64,000 bases of DNA, taken from positions 30,204 to 94,203 of the forward strand of contig PKYB01000009.1 of assembly GCA_003133565.1 (NCBI GenBank). Direction: 5' to 3'. Numbering within the stretch: position 1 is the first letter of the stretch; every line of letters begins with the position of its first letter. The notes beneath the pieces were generated by a model, which searched no databases, was not told where the DNA came from, and saw only the letters and a list, made by a program, of their open reading frames with translations. The position numbers were made by a program, and so were the translations under genes. This DNA comes from Solirubrobacterales bacterium. GTDB taxonomy: Bacteria > Actinomycetota > Thermoleophilia > Solirubrobacterales > Solirubrobacteraceae. This document shows, in pieces, positions 44,397 to 53,550 of the stretch.

Positions 44397-45206
44397 ATGG
44401 CCTACGACCCCCAGAGCACAGAAGGCCTCCCCGAGGCGGGAAGGGCCCGGCTGCAGCAGAACCGCGCCGGTCTCTTTACCAGCGACCTGTCGGTCAATGA
44501 GTTCCTGCTCGTGCGTCAAGCCGGTTTCCAGCCGCTGGGGCTCGTGATCGGCTCGAGCATCTACCACATCGGGATTCAGCTCGCGAGCTATCGCCAGAAC
44601 CAGGAGCTGACCGTGCTCTCGCAGGCGATGTACGAGGCGCGCGAGCTGGCGATGACGCGGATGGAGGAGGAAGCCGAGCAGCTCGGCGCTGACGGCGTGG
44701 TCGGCGTGCGACTCGACATCGGCCGCTACGAGTGGGGCGAGAACATGGCGGAGTTCATCGCGGTCGGCACCGCGGTGAAGCATCGCGAGGGTGAGCTGCA
44801 CCGCGCGCCCTCAGGACGCCCATTCACGAGCGATCTCACGGGCCAGGAGTTCTGGACGTTGCTGCAGACCGGTCATCGCCCGGTCGGAATGGTGATGGGC
44901 TCCTGCGTCTACCACGTCGCGCACCAGACGATGCGCCAGTCGCTGAAGAACACGGGCCAGAACATCGAGCTGCCCAACTTCACACAGGCCCTCTACGACG
45001 CGCGCGAGCTCGCGATGGAGCGGATGCAGGCCGAGGCTCTGGAGGCCAAGGCCGAGGGCATCGTCGGCGTTGACATCCACGAGCGCTCCCACGGCTGGGG
45101 CAGCCACGTGATCGAGTTCTTCGCCATTGGCACCGCGATCATCCCGAGCGAGGGCATTGAGGATCACGTGATCCCGACGCCGCAGGTCGTGCTCGACCTC
45201 TCCTGA
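44397..45206 (+). CDS. YbjQ/UPF0145-like protein with two tandem domains (B)
   Basis: 269 aa paralogue of the preceding protein. First domain: LSVNEFLLVRQAGFQPLGLV, MYEARELAMTRMEEEAEQLG, GVVGVRLDIG, EFIAVGTAV; second: FWTLLQTGHRPVGMVMGSCV, LYDARELAMERMQAEALEAK, GIVGVDIHERS, EFFAIGTAI. The repeated E-A-R-E-x-A-M-x-R-M pattern marks the domain. Ends VVLDLS, as its neighbour ends SVLSLS. Likely forms a complex with it. Start ATG with GAAAGGA upstream. Confidence 0.8.
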   Translation: MAYDPQSTEGLPEAGRARLQQNRAGLFTSDLSVNEFLLVRQAGFQPLGLVIGSSIYHIGIQLASYRQNQELTVLSQAMYEARELAMTRMEEEAEQLGADGVVGVRLDIGRYEWGENMAEFIAVGTAVKHREGELHRAPSGRPFTSDLTGQEFWTLLQTGHRPVGMVMGSCVYHVAHQTMRQSLKNTGQNIELPNFTQALYDARELAMERMQAEALEAKAEGIVGVDIHERSHGWGSHVIEFFAIGTAIIPSEGIEDHVIPTPQVVLDLS

Positions 45207-45343
45207 GCGCCGCCAGCGATACCAGCGCAGCAAGCAGCCCAGACGCACAGCGGAACCGACTTGAGGAGCGGTACGGCAGCCGGCGCAACCCTGCTGATAG
45301 GTGGCGCCCTCAGAACCGCGCGTCGCTAACGTTCTCCGGCCGA

Positions 45344-46240
45344 ATGCAACGTGATCGACGATCGCGCGGCCGCCGGCCATCAATCCGTGTGAGCCTGCCC
45401 CTGATCGCGCTCAGCGCGATTGCGGTCATTGCGGCGATTGGCGTCGAGCACCTCGCTACCGCCGTCAGCGCTCCGGCTTCCGTCGACCCGTTCGCGACGG
45501 CGGCGATGCGCACCGTCCTCAGACAGCGCCGCGGCAACATCACCGCCGCGCTCTACAACGTGAACACCGGTGACACATTCCTCTACCACCCCGGCGATCG
45601 CGAGCAGACGGCGAGCATCATGAAGGTCGACCTCCTCGCGACGCTATTGCACGATGCGGAAGAGCACCACGAGTCGTTGAGCGGTGAGGATCAATACCTC
45701 GCCGCCGGCATGATCGAGGAAAGCGACAACGAGGACGCCACGGACCTCTGGTTTGATGCCGGCGGCGACAGGGCCATTACCGCCTTTGATCGCAGCGTCG
45801 GCATGACCCAGACGACGCCGAACGCCAACGGCTACTGGGGCGAAACGCTGACGACGGCGCGCGACCAAATCCGTCTGCTGCGCGTGATCGCTCTCCCCAA
45901 CGACCATTTGCACTACAACTGGCGCGACTCCGAGCTCTACCTGATGACCCACGTCGCCCCGTTCGAGCGCTGGGGTGTCTCCTCGGGTCCGCCGCCAGAC
46001 GTCAGCGTCGCGCTCAAGAACGGCTGGGTGCCGATCATCGGCGACGACTGGCAGGTCAACAGCATCGGCGCCATTGACGGTGACGGACGCGATTACCTGC
46101 TCGCCGTGCTTACGAGCGGCAATGTCGGCGAGAATTACGGGATCGACACGATCGAGGGCATATCGCGGATCGTCTGGTCGAGCCTCAGGCCTCGCGGCTC
46201 AACCGGAACCACCGGCGCTAGCGCCACCACGCACTCGTGA
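45344..46240 (+). CDS. Class A beta-lactamase-fold serine hydrolase (A)
   Basis: 298 aa. Membrane/signal helix (about 17-37), then a penicillin-recognising fold: ASIMK (SxxK, nucleophile Ser), ESDNEDA (SDN), and KNGW (KTG-like). C-terminal tail [17 protein letters not shown]. Could be a beta-lactamase, a carboxypeptidase or a noncatalytic relative; the KTG motif is weakened to KNG. Paralogue follows with stop/start overlap (GTGA). Confidence 0.83.
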   Translation: MQRDRRSRGRRPSIRVSLPLIALSAIAVIAAIGVEHLATAVSAPASVDPFATAAMRTVLRQRRGNITAALYNVNTGDTFLYHPGDREQTASIMKVDLLATLLHDAEEHHESLSGEDQYLAAGMIEESDNEDATDLWFDAGGDRAITAFDRSVGMTQTTPNANGYWGETLTTARDQIRLLRVIALPNDHLHYNWRDSELYLMTHVAPFERWGVSSGPPPDVSVALKNGWVPIIGDDWQVNSIGAIDGDGRDYLLAVLTSGNVGENYGIDTIEGISRIVWSSLRPRGSTGTTGASATTHS

Positions 46241-47277
46241 GGCGTCCAGGTGCGCTCGTCCTGGGGGGCGCGCTGGCGCTGGCCGTGCTGGTGGCCGCCG
46301 TCGCCCTCGCCGGCGGTCTCAAGTCGCACCACTCCCGGCCGCTCCCTCGGGACGCCGCCGCTGCCTTCGGCGCGACCGCTGCCAGCGGCCCGAGCGGGAC
46401 CACCGGCACCACCGGCACTACCGGCACTACGGGTCCCACCGGCCCCACCGGCCCCACCGGCCCCACCGGCCCGACAGGCTCGAGCACTACCACCGGCCCG
46501 AGCGGCGCCACCACCCCCCTCGCCCCGCAAGACCCCTTCACAACGCACGCGATGCGACGTTTTCTTGCGCAGCGCGCCGGCAACATCACTGCAGCCGTGT
46601 ACGACGTCTCGACCAACACGACGTTCCTCTTTCACCCCGGTGATCGCGAGCAGACGGCAAGCATCGTCAAGGCCGACATCCTCGCGACGTTGCTCGCGCA
46701 GGCCCAAGCGCAAGGCACGACGCTCGACGCCGACGAGCGCGCGGTCGCCACCGGGATGATCGAGGAGAGCGACAACGACGACGCGACGACGCTATGGGAC
46801 GACGAAGGTGGCCCGGGAGCTGTTGCCGCGTTCGACGCCAGGATCGGCATGACGCAGACGACGCCAAACCTTGCCTGGGGCCTCACCGAGACGACGCCGC
46901 GCGACCAGCTTCGCCTGCTCCGCCACATCGCGCTCACCAACGACGTCCTGCACTACCAGTCGCGGGCCTATGAGCTCTACCTGATGGAGCACGTCATCTC
47001 CTTCGACTACTGGGGCGTCTCCGCTGGCCCGTCACGGGGCACCACGGTGGCGCTGAAGAACGGCTGGCTGCCAGTGGGCAATGGCTGGCAGATCAACAGC
47101 ATCGGCGCGATCCAGGGCGCCGGCCGCCACTACCTGATCGCTGTGATGACCAACGCCAACCCCGACGAGGCCTACGGGATCGACACGATCGAGGGCATCT
47201 CGCGGATCGTCTGGTCAACGCTGGCGCTCAACCCGGTCTCACACACCGCCTTGCCGGCGACCTCCCCGACGGCCTGA
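46237..47277 (+). CDS. Class A beta-lactamase-fold serine hydrolase with collagen-like stalk (B)
   Basis: 346 aa paralogue: signal anchor (about 7-28), a collagen-like stalk of nine G-x-T triplets (about 54-80), then the same fold with ASIVK, ESDNDDA and KNGW. Sequence closely parallels the preceding protein ([39 protein letters not shown]). The pair arose by tandem duplication. The stalk suggests a surface-exposed, wall-spanning domain. Confidence 0.83.
   Translation: MRRPGALVLGGALALAVLVAAVALAGGLKSHHSRPLPRDAAAAFGATAASGPSGTTGTTGTTGTTGPTGPTGPTGPTGPTGSSTTTGPSGATTPLAPQDPFTTHAMRRFLAQRAGNITAAVYDVSTNTTFLFHPGDREQTASIVKADILATLLAQAQAQGTTLDADERAVATGMIEESDNDDATTLWDDEGGPGAVAAFDARIGMTQTTPNLAWGLTETTPRDQLRLLRHIALTNDVLHYQSRAYELYLMEHVISFDYWGVSAGPSRGTTVALKNGWLPVGNGWQINSIGAIQGAGRHYLIAVMTNANPDEAYGIDTIEGISRIVWSTLALNPVSHTALPATSPTA
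46396..46476. repeat. 9-bp tandem repeats encoding collagen-like triplets
   Basis: Nine in-frame copies of a 9-bp unit (GGC-ACC/ACT-ACC then GGC-CCC-ACC) encoding four GTT and five GPT triplets. Prone to slippage. Confidence 0.8.
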
Positions 47278-47343
47278 GCGCGCCCGGCAGGCCACGCAGC
47301 GCGGCGCGTCGTGAACGCAGTGCGCCTCCCAGCCTGAACCGGC

Positions 47344-48561
47344 CTAGAGTTGGAAGCGCCCGTCGGCGTAGATGACGAGCGTGCTGCCGTCGCTGAGCGT
47401 CGCCGTGACGGTGCGATCCGTCGTCGAGACGATGTCGGTGTGCACGCTCGAGTCGTTGAATCCGAGGCGCTCCCACTCCGCGGCGCTCACGCCGTCGGGA
47501 TCGCCGGCGTAGCAGTCGTGGTAGGAGTCGCCGAGCGCGATGTGGGTGTTGCCGTACGGTCCGCCGACGTTCTCGTCAAACAGCGTCTCGGCCATGAACT
47601 TCGTGATTCGTGACAAGCGCCCGTCGGTGAGCGAGAACTCCCCCACCTTGTCGGCGTTTGCTGTCGCGACCATCTCCTTGATCACGTCCTCGTTCTGCTC
47701 GGCCGTGGCTTTGACGACCACGCCTTGCTCGAACTCCAGGCGCACGCCGGTAACGAGGTTGCCGTAGCGGTACAGCGGCTGGTTGAAGTAGATCCAGCCC
47801 TCCGTGCCGCGCCAGTCCGGGCTGGTGAAGATCTCAAAGCTCGGAATGTTGCGCCCGCTCCCCCCCACCCAGCGGCGGTCCGCGCCGATCTTGAGGTGCA
47901 GGTCGACGTCCTCGCCAACGATGTGCAGGTGCTCGATCGCGAGCGCGTTGAGGCGCTCCACGTAATCGTTGATCTGCTCACTCACCTGGCGCCAGCGAGC
48001 GGCCGGGTCCTCCTCGTCGAGAAAACACGCATCGATGATCTGCTGCCAGTAATCGACTTCACTGAGGCCGGCCTCCTCGGCCATCGCCGGCGTCCCGTAG
48101 AGCCCGAGCGTCCAGGTGAACTTGCCCGCGTTCTCCTTCGCGGTGCGCCATTCCATCCACGGCTTCATCGTCGCGCCGCGGCGCATGATCTTCGCCGGCG
48201 GAACGCCCTCGAGCGCCTGCATGTCGGCGTCGCTGAGCACGGCCACCATGTGATCGATCTCGTCGACGAGGCCGCGACGGTAACGCGCCGGGAAGAAGTC
48301 GATCTGCCCATCGCTCGCGAGCTCGAAGAAATCGCGCGTGACGTTGTAGTCGCCGTCGTCGTCCGGCGAGTAATGCCCGATCGGGTGGCAACCCGCGCGC
48401 ACCACCGCGCGCATCAGCTCAACGTAGAGCGGTTTGGCCGACTCGCTTGCAACCACGAGCACGACGTCACCCGCACGCACGCCATCGCCGCCGCCGAGCG
48501 CAAAGTTCACGAGGACGTCGGCGTAGCGCTCGAGGACCTGCTGATCTGGCTTGTAGCTCAT
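47344..48561 (-). CDS. M29-family (AmpS/PepS-like) aminopeptidase
   Basis: 405 aa from ATG 48561. Metalloaminopeptidase of the thermophilic clan: FALGGGDGVRAGDVVLV near the N-terminus, and the metal-site segments TGVRLEFEQGVVVKATAEQN, GEFSLTDGR and DENVGGPYGNTHIALGDSYH around residues 270-360, plus HTDIVSTTDRTV. Full family length. A TAGGGT hexamer (minus strand, 48569-48574) ends 7 nt before ATG, so the start is set there rather than at 48690. Confidence 0.9.
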   Translation of the reverse strand: MSYKPDQQVLERYADVLVNFALGGGDGVRAGDVVLVVASESAKPLYVELMRAVVRAGCHPIGHYSPDDDGDYNVTRDFFELASDGQIDFFPARYRRGLVDEIDHMVAVLSDADMQALEGVPPAKIMRRGATMKPWMEWRTAKENAGKFTWTLGLYGTPAMAEEAGLSEVDYWQQIIDACFLDEEDPAARWRQVSEQINDYVERLNALAIEHLHIVGEDVDLHLKIGADRRWVGGSGRNIPSFEIFTSPDWRGTEGWIYFNQPLYRYGNLVTGVRLEFEQGVVVKATAEQNEDVIKEMVATANADKVGEFSLTDGRLSRITKFMAETLFDENVGGPYGNTHIALGDSYHDCYAGDPDGVSAAEWERLGFNDSSVHTDIVSTTDRTVTATLSDGSTLVIYADGRFQL

Positions 48562-48578
48562 GCTCACGACCCTATCCG

Positions 48579-48956
48579 ATGGGTAGGCCAGGGTGGATTT
48601 CGACGGAGAATGCGAGATCGAGCCGGTCCGGCACTTGCATCGGCCGGAGGGGCAACGTATGTTGGCTCCAGGACGCGGAACGAGCCGCAAAGAGCGAGGC
48701 CACCGAGGTGTGAGGCCGCGCCACCACGAGACCGGAGCCGCCCTTTCGGGAGCGGAACCGGAGGAGGGTCCTCAGACGGCTCGCTTCCGCGTCTTACTCG
48801 TTCCCGACCGCGTCGTTCTTCGGGCGTCGGGAGCCGCCGGGCGTCCGCGCCATGGCGAGATTGGCCGAACGTGGCCCGAGTGGGCAGGTGCAAACGAGAG
48901 CCACGTGCACCCGCAGGCTCGATGAGCGCGAAGCGCTAGGCTCTACGGCGGCGCCC
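48579..48956. other. Intergenic region before the SCO1 gene
   Basis: About 380 nt. A hairpin CCGG-AG-CCGC…GCGG-AA-CCGG lies near 48741-48770 and a GGAGGGG site at 48647-48653 precedes ATG 48660, opening an 88-codon frame with no recognisable family, probably noncoding. A TAGGCT hexamer at 48937-48942 is a likely -10 for the SCO1 gene. Confidence 0.35.
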
Positions 48957-49664
48957 ATGGCGACTGAGACTGAGCAGACCGGCCCAGCGAGTAGTTCCAC
49001 GCCGCCGCGATCGGGCAGCTATGAGTTCAGGCGGCGCGATCTGCTGTTGTTGTTCGTACTGCTGGCGGTGGTCGGCGCTCTCGCTGCGGTCCTGATTCAC
49101 GGACCGGCAAAGCCGACAGCGCTTGGGGAGGTCGTCAGTCCGGCGCATCGCGGCGCCTACGACGGCCTGACGATCAGCGCGAAGGCCGAACCCCCGCTGG
49201 TCCTGCGCAACTATCTCGGCAACACGGTGAACATCCGGAGCTTCCGTGGCAAGGCGGTGCTCGTCACCTTCCTTTACACGCATTGCCCGGACATCTGTCC
49301 CCTGATCGCCTCGCATCTGCACACGGCGCTCAGCGAAATGAACCCTGCTGAGCGCAGGCGTGTTCAGATAGTCGCGGTCTCGGTCGATCCTCGCGGCGAC
49401 ACTCCGACGACCGTGGCCGACTTCGTCCACGAACACGGTATGACCGGAAAGATGGACTACCTGATCGGCAACGCCGCCCAGCTGGGGAGCGTATGGGCCG
49501 CGTGGAGCGTTGGCGCCGAGCGCGACGCCGGTGACCCTGCTCTGATCACGCACAGCGCGCTGATGTACGGGATCACCGCCCGGGGCAAGATTGTCGTCGT
49601 CTACCCGCAGGACTTCGCGCCGTCGGAGATCGTGCACGACGTGCCGCGGCTCGCCGCCGCGTGA
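48957..49664 (+). CDS. SCO1/SenC-family copper chaperone
   Basis: 235 aa. One N-terminal membrane helix (about 28-45), then a thioredoxin-fold domain with the copper-binding CPDIC motif (THCPDICPL) and a distal His in LITHSALMYG. Delivers copper to CuA of cytochrome oxidase or acts as a disulfide exchanger outside the membrane. Coupled to the next redoxin gene (GTGA overlap). Confidence 0.9.
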   Translation: MATETEQTGPASSSTPPRSGSYEFRRRDLLLLFVLLAVVGALAAVLIHGPAKPTALGEVVSPAHRGAYDGLTISAKAEPPLVLRNYLGNTVNIRSFRGKAVLVTFLYTHCPDICPLIASHLHTALSEMNPAERRRVQIVAVSVDPRGDTPTTVADFVHEHGMTGKMDYLIGNAAQLGSVWAAWSVGAERDAGDPALITHSALMYGITARGKIVVVYPQDFAPSEIVHDVPRLAAA

Positions 49665-50158
49665 GGCTGCTGACACATCGCCTCGCGTTGCGCCTCGCCG
49701 CGGTAGCACTCGCGCTTGCGTTGCTCGCGTACGGGATCCTCGCGCACGGCAGAACGGTCGTGACCGCACCGCCACTCCCCCACGCAGCGCTCCAGGGCGG
49801 CCCTCTGACGACCGCGGCGCTGCGCGGGCACGCGGAGGCGATCGTCTTCTTCGCGAGCTGGTGTCCTGGATGCCATACCGAGGCTCCGGCAGTCGAGCGC
49901 TTCGCGGCCTCGCCCGCCGGCAGCGGCAAGGTTCTCTCGATCGACTACAGCGACTACGGCAACGCACGCGGCTTCATCAGCCGCTACCGCTGGACCTTTC
50001 CGGTGTTGAGCGATCCGGACGGCGTCACGGGCGACGCGTACGGCGTCGCCCATCTGCCAACGACGGTGATCCTCAACCCGCAAGGCGACATCGTCGCCCG
50101 CGAGGTGGGACCACAGACAGTCGCGAGCCTGAGTCGAGCCCTCAGCGCCGCCAGCTGA
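49661..50158 (+). CDS. TlpA-like membrane-anchored thioredoxin
   Basis: 165 aa; signal anchor (about 8-27), then a redoxin domain with active site WCPGC (FFASWCPGCHTEAP) and cis-Pro in VAHLPTTVILN. Extracytoplasmic thiol-disulfide reductant; partner of the SCO1 protein encoded in front and of CcdA at 52786, which would supply electrons across the membrane. Confidence 0.88.
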   Translation: MRLLTHRLALRLAAVALALALLAYGILAHGRTVVTAPPLPHAALQGGPLTTAALRGHAEAIVFFASWCPGCHTEAPAVERFAASPAGSGKVLSIDYSDYGNARGFISRYRWTFPVLSDPDGVTGDAYGVAHLPTTVILNPQGDIVAREVGPQTVASLSRALSAAS

Positions 50159-50214
50159 GCGCCTTGGCTGCGATTCGCCGGCGTTCCCTCGCCCCTCAGC
50201 CGACGATGATCTGA

Positions 50215-50238
50215 CCGCGGCCTCAAGTGAGGCCGCGG
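50215..50238. terminator. Bidirectional hairpin between convergent genes
   Basis: Perfect 11-bp stem CCGCGGCCTCA/TGAGGCCGCGG with a two-base AG loop, between the TlpA-like and the thioesterase stops. Same size and layout as the hairpins at 24667 and 26629. Confidence 0.55.
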
Positions 50239-50256
50239 CGTGCGGCCGCGGACGGC

Positions 50257-50742
50257 TCAGTCTTGCGCTTGGCGAATGCGCTCGCGTTCGGCGAGCCTGT
50301 TCGCGCGGCGAATCTGTGCCTCAGCCTCGCGTCGGTGCGCCTCCTCATCAAGCGCCTCAAGTGGCGGAACCTGCACCGGGCGGCCGCCGTCATCGACGGC
50401 CACGAGCGTCAGGTACGCGCTATTCGTGTGGCGCCGATCGCCGGTCAGCGGGTTCTCGGCCTCGACCCGGACACCAACCTCCATCGAGGTCCGCCAGACC
50501 GCGTTCACGCTGGCTGAGAACGTCACGAGCTCACCGACGTGGATCGGCACGAGAAACGTCATGCGATCGACCGCGGCCGTCACGACGCGTTGATGGGAGT
50601 AGCGGACGGCGGCGAGACCCGCCGCCTCGTCGCACAGCTTCATCACGGAGCCGCCGTGCACGTAGCCGGCGATGTTCTCCTCCTGGGGGCCCATCCAAAT
50701 CGACAGAGTCGAGTCGCGTAAACGGGGCTCCCGGTCATTCAT
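50257..50742 (-). CDS. Acyl-CoA thioesterase (hotdog, YciA/BACH type)
   Basis: 161 aa. STLSIWMGPQEENIAGYVHGG across 11-31 with the HGG of the hotdog helix, MKLCDEAAGLAAVRYSHQ with the catalytic-type Asp, and VTAAVDRMTFLVPIHVGEL. Cytoplasmic hydrolase of fatty acyl-CoAs. The C-terminal tail is charged and helical. TAGGAT (minus strand, 50749-50754) ends 6 nt before ATG. Divergent from the GGDEF-EAL gene. Confidence 0.88.
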   Translation of the reverse strand: MNDREPRLRDSTLSIWMGPQEENIAGYVHGGSVMKLCDEAAGLAAVRYSHQRVVTAAVDRMTFLVPIHVGELVTFSASVNAVWRTSMEVGVRVEAENPLTGDRRHTNSAYLTLVAVDDGGRPVQVPPLEALDEEAHRREAEAQIRRANRLAERERIRQAQD

Positions 50743-50800
50743 TCATCCATCCTAAGGCGCTTCAAGCCGCGACACCGGATAGCCGATTACGTTCGTGAAC

Positions 50801-52567
50801 ATGCCTCGAGCCACCTCGCGCGCCCGAACCGGACGTACCCCCATTCCCTCTTTGCCGCTCAGGTTGATCAGTGAGGATCCGGCCGCCCCGCCCCGGGCGG
50901 AAACCGAGCCCGACGGCGCCGCATTCGAGGCGCTGTTCGAGCATGCCGGCGCGATGCTCGCAATCCTCGACACGGAAGGTCGATTCCTCACAGTCAACCC
51001 GGCGTGCACGCGTGTTCTGGGTGTAGAGCCGAGCACCCTGGTCGGCCGGTCGCTGCTGGACCTCGCTCGGTCCGAGGCTCCGCCGCAAGCGCTGAGCCTC
51101 GACGGCGAACCTGGCGAGAACGGCATTCCCCGGGAGCAACTGTTCGATCTGCTCGCCCGTCACCGCCACGCCGACGGGACCTGGCGTTGGTTGCTATGGA
51201 GCGGAGCCGTCCACGGCGATCGCTGGTACGCATCGGCGAAGGACATCACCGACTGGGTCAAGCTCGAGGACCGGGTCGGCCGCGACCCGCTCACGCGGCT
51301 GCCGAACAAAGAGGTCTTCCTCGACGAGGTGACACAGGCGCTAGCACGCAACGAGCGGACAGCGCGGTCACTGGGCATCCTGTTCGTCGACATCGATCAG
51401 CTCAAGCAGATCAACGACAGCATCGGCCACCAGGCCGGCGATCGCCTGATCGCGCAGGTGGCAGAGCGGCTGCGCATGGCCGTTCGTGCCAACGACGTCG
51501 TCGCCCGCCTGGGCGGAGACGAGTTCGGGATTCTCGTCGAATCGCTCGGCGAGGAGCTGGAGGCGGTGACGGTAGCCGGCCGCGCACTCGCAGCGCTTGA
51601 CGACCCGATCGACCTCGGCACCGGCCTGATCTCGGTATCGGCGAGCATCGGACTCAGTACCGCGCACAGCCCGACCGACACGGCAGCCAGCCTGATCCAC
51701 CAGGCCGACATCGCGATGTATGAAGCCAAGACGTCGGGACGCAACCGCTTCGCGATCTTTGACGCTGCGCTGCGCGCCGAGTTGGATCGCCGGCTCGAGC
51801 TTGAGCGCGACCTGCGCTCTGCGCTCGAGCGCGAGGAGCTCGAGCTGCGCTACCAGCCGATCGTCGCGATCGGCAACGGCGCCGTGGTCGGGTTTGAGGC
51901 CCACCTGCACTGGGATCACGCCGAGCGCGGCGTCGTGCCGCTCACGGAGCTTCTACCGCTGGCCGAGCAGTCGGGCCTGATAGTCCCGCTCGGGCTGTGG
52001 GTAACGCGCACAGCGACCGAGCAGGTCGCGGCTTGGCGTGCGGACGGCACGGACCTGTTCCTCGCCCTGAATGTCTCGCCGCGCCAGCTCGCCGACGAAG
52101 GTTTCGTCGCGGGCCTCAAAGCGACACTCGAGGCCGCGAAGCTTCCGCATCGCGCGCTCGCGATCGAGCTGGCGGAGGCGGCCGTGCTCGCAGACCCGGC
52201 GAAGGCCGCGACTCGTCTCGCCGAGCTGCACGAACTCGGCGTCGGGCTGGCCCTCGACGACTTTGGCGCCGGCTATGCGCCGCTCCGCCACCTCATCGAG
52301 CTGCCGTTCGACGCGATCAAGCTCAACCCGTCATTCATCGGCGAGCTCGCCGCGACCGGCACGCGCGCGAGCCGCGCAGCCGTGGTCGCGGTCGTCGCCG
52401 CCGCGCGCGAGTTGGAGATCAGCGTGTTCGCCGAAGGCATCGAGTCGATGTCGCAGCTCGAGGAGCTGCGGGCAGTCGGGTGTAGCGCAGCCCAGGGCCC
52501 ACTCTTCGCCCCGGCGCGTCCGGCGAGCGAAGTCACATTCGAGCGGTTCGCCACGAGCGACATTTGA
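50801..52567 (+). CDS. PAS-GGDEF-EAL cyclic-di-GMP protein, EAL degenerate
   Basis: 588 aa from ATG 50801 (GTG 50795 also in frame). PAS domain (about 45-165), GGDEF domain with RLGGDEFGIL (site intact) at about 175-315 and an EAL domain (about 335-580). In the EAL part EAL reads EAH (GFEAHLHW), the KID segment reads IKLN (D replaced by N), while E in IELAEA, DDFGAGY and EGIES are kept. Likely makes c-di-GMP; phosphodiesterase activity may be lost. TACGTT (50788-50793) ends 7 nt before ATG. An RsiG-like c-di-GMP-type protein is encoded at 60622. Confidence 0.88.
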   Translation: MPRATSRARTGRTPIPSLPLRLISEDPAAPPRAETEPDGAAFEALFEHAGAMLAILDTEGRFLTVNPACTRVLGVEPSTLVGRSLLDLARSEAPPQALSLDGEPGENGIPREQLFDLLARHRHADGTWRWLLWSGAVHGDRWYASAKDITDWVKLEDRVGRDPLTRLPNKEVFLDEVTQALARNERTARSLGILFVDIDQLKQINDSIGHQAGDRLIAQVAERLRMAVRANDVVARLGGDEFGILVESLGEELEAVTVAGRALAALDDPIDLGTGLISVSASIGLSTAHSPTDTAASLIHQADIAMYEAKTSGRNRFAIFDAALRAELDRRLELERDLRSALEREELELRYQPIVAIGNGAVVGFEAHLHWDHAERGVVPLTELLPLAEQSGLIVPLGLWVTRTATEQVAAWRADGTDLFLALNVSPRQLADEGFVAGLKATLEAAKLPHRALAIELAEAAVLADPAKAATRLAELHELGVGLALDDFGAGYAPLRHLIELPFDAIKLNPSFIGELAATGTRASRAAVVAVVAAARELEISVFAEGIESMSQLEELRAVGCSAAQGPLFAPARPASEVTFERFATSDI

Positions 52568-52591
52568 CGCCGCAAGCGACATTTGACGCCG
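52557..52591. repeat. 18-bp tandem duplication at the end of the GGDEF-EAL gene
   Basis: GCGACATTTGACGCCGC occurs at 52557-52573 and again at 52575-52591, the first copy containing the stop codon. Likely a recent slip; the second copy includes the start of a small GCCGC-TTC-GCGGC hairpin. Confidence 0.6.
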
Positions 52592-52750
52592 CTTCGCGGC
52601 GCAAATTTCGCTAGCCAGCGGATCCGTGCGCCGCTCGAGCCTCGCAACCGGCGCCGAGAGGGCGTCCTTCGCAGCCGTTTTTGGGGCGCATCGCTTGAAC
52701 AGCAATCGCCTAGATGGTGACCGCCTGCGCTGCGTAACCGCGTGACGGAG

Positions 52751-52784
52751 TGATTTTGTTGCCGCGAAGCGGCAAGCAAAATCA
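52751..52784. terminator. Long hairpin downstream of ccdA
   Basis: TGATTTTG-TTGCCGC-GAA-GCGGCAA-G-CAAAATCA: a 15-bp stem with one bulged base, ending 1 nt from the ccdA stop and near the GGDEF gene's end. Placed as a terminator of ccdA and possibly bidirectional. The rest of 52592-52750 shows nothing. Confidence 0.55.
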
Positions 52785-52785
52785 C

Positions 52786-53526
52786 CTACATGTTCAGGAA
52801 CCCGATCCCCAGGTGCGACAGGCCGGACTGCGCCTCGGAGTTCAGCACCACCAGCTGGTTGGTCCAGATCAGCACGCCCATCGCGATCAGCACCGCTCCG
52901 CCGGTGAAGACGACGAGGCCGTAGTGGCGCTTGACCGCCGCGAAGACCGTGGTCATGCGATTGAACGCCAGTGAGGTGGCCAGGAACGGGATTGCTAGCC
53001 CGGCTGAGTAGAAGGCCAGCAACAGCGCGCCGCGACCCTCCGAGCCGCTGATCCCCGCCGCCGTCAGAATCGCCCCGAGCGTCGGCCCGACGCAGGGCGT
53101 CCAGGCGATCGCGAACGCGGCTCCCGCCACCACCGGGCCTCCCTTGCCGGCCCGCGCGAGGAGACGCTCCGGGTGCCACTCGCGTCCGAGGCGCGGCACC
53201 AGGGACGCCGCAAGGTAGAGCGTGCCGAGAGCCACGATGATCCCGGCAGCCACGCGTTCGAGGACGACCTTGTTTTGCACCAGCAGCGAGCCGATCGCCG
53301 TGGCGCTGAGACCGAACAAGATGAAAATTGTCGAGAAGCTTGCGATGAACAGCAGGCTGGGCCCGATGACGCGACGCACGCCGGCCCGGTCGAGCTCCGC
53401 GGGCGCGACGCCGACAACCGTTGAGATGTAGCCGGGGACGAGCGGCAGCACGCACGGCGAGAGGAACGACACGGTGCCGGCTGCCAGGGCAGCGAGGACA
53501 CCGACGCCTGAAGCTGGATCAGCCAC
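52786..53526 (-). CDS. CcdA-type thiol-disulfide membrane transporter
   Basis: 246 aa with six membrane helices. Paired Cys in SFLSPCVLPLVPGY and AWTPCVGPTLG mark the DsbD-gamma/CcdA family, which passes reducing equivalents from cytoplasmic thioredoxin to external redoxins such as the TlpA-like protein. Start: two GTG codons in tandem; GTG 53526 is preferred since a TACCAT hexamer (minus strand, 53533-53538) ends 6 nt before it, with GTG 53529 as the alternative. Confidence 0.9.
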   Translation of the reverse strand: MADPASGVGVLAALAAGTVSFLSPCVLPLVPGYISTVVGVAPAELDRAGVRRVIGPSLLFIASFSTIFILFGLSATAIGSLLVQNKVVLERVAAGIIVALGTLYLAASLVPRLGREWHPERLLARAGKGGPVVAGAAFAIAWTPCVGPTLGAILTAAGISGSEGRGALLLAFYSAGLAIPFLATSLAFNRMTTVFAAVKRHYGLVVFTGGAVLIAMGVLIWTNQLVVLNSEAQSGLSHLGIGFLNM

Positions 53527-53550
53527 CACTAGATGGTAATAGCAGGTGAG

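Noticed and set aside
48660-48925. 88-codon frame with a good Shine-Dalgarno (GGAGGGG)
   Set aside because: Composition is Arg/Gly/Glu-rich without hydrophobic core or recognisable motif; the region folds into hairpins instead.
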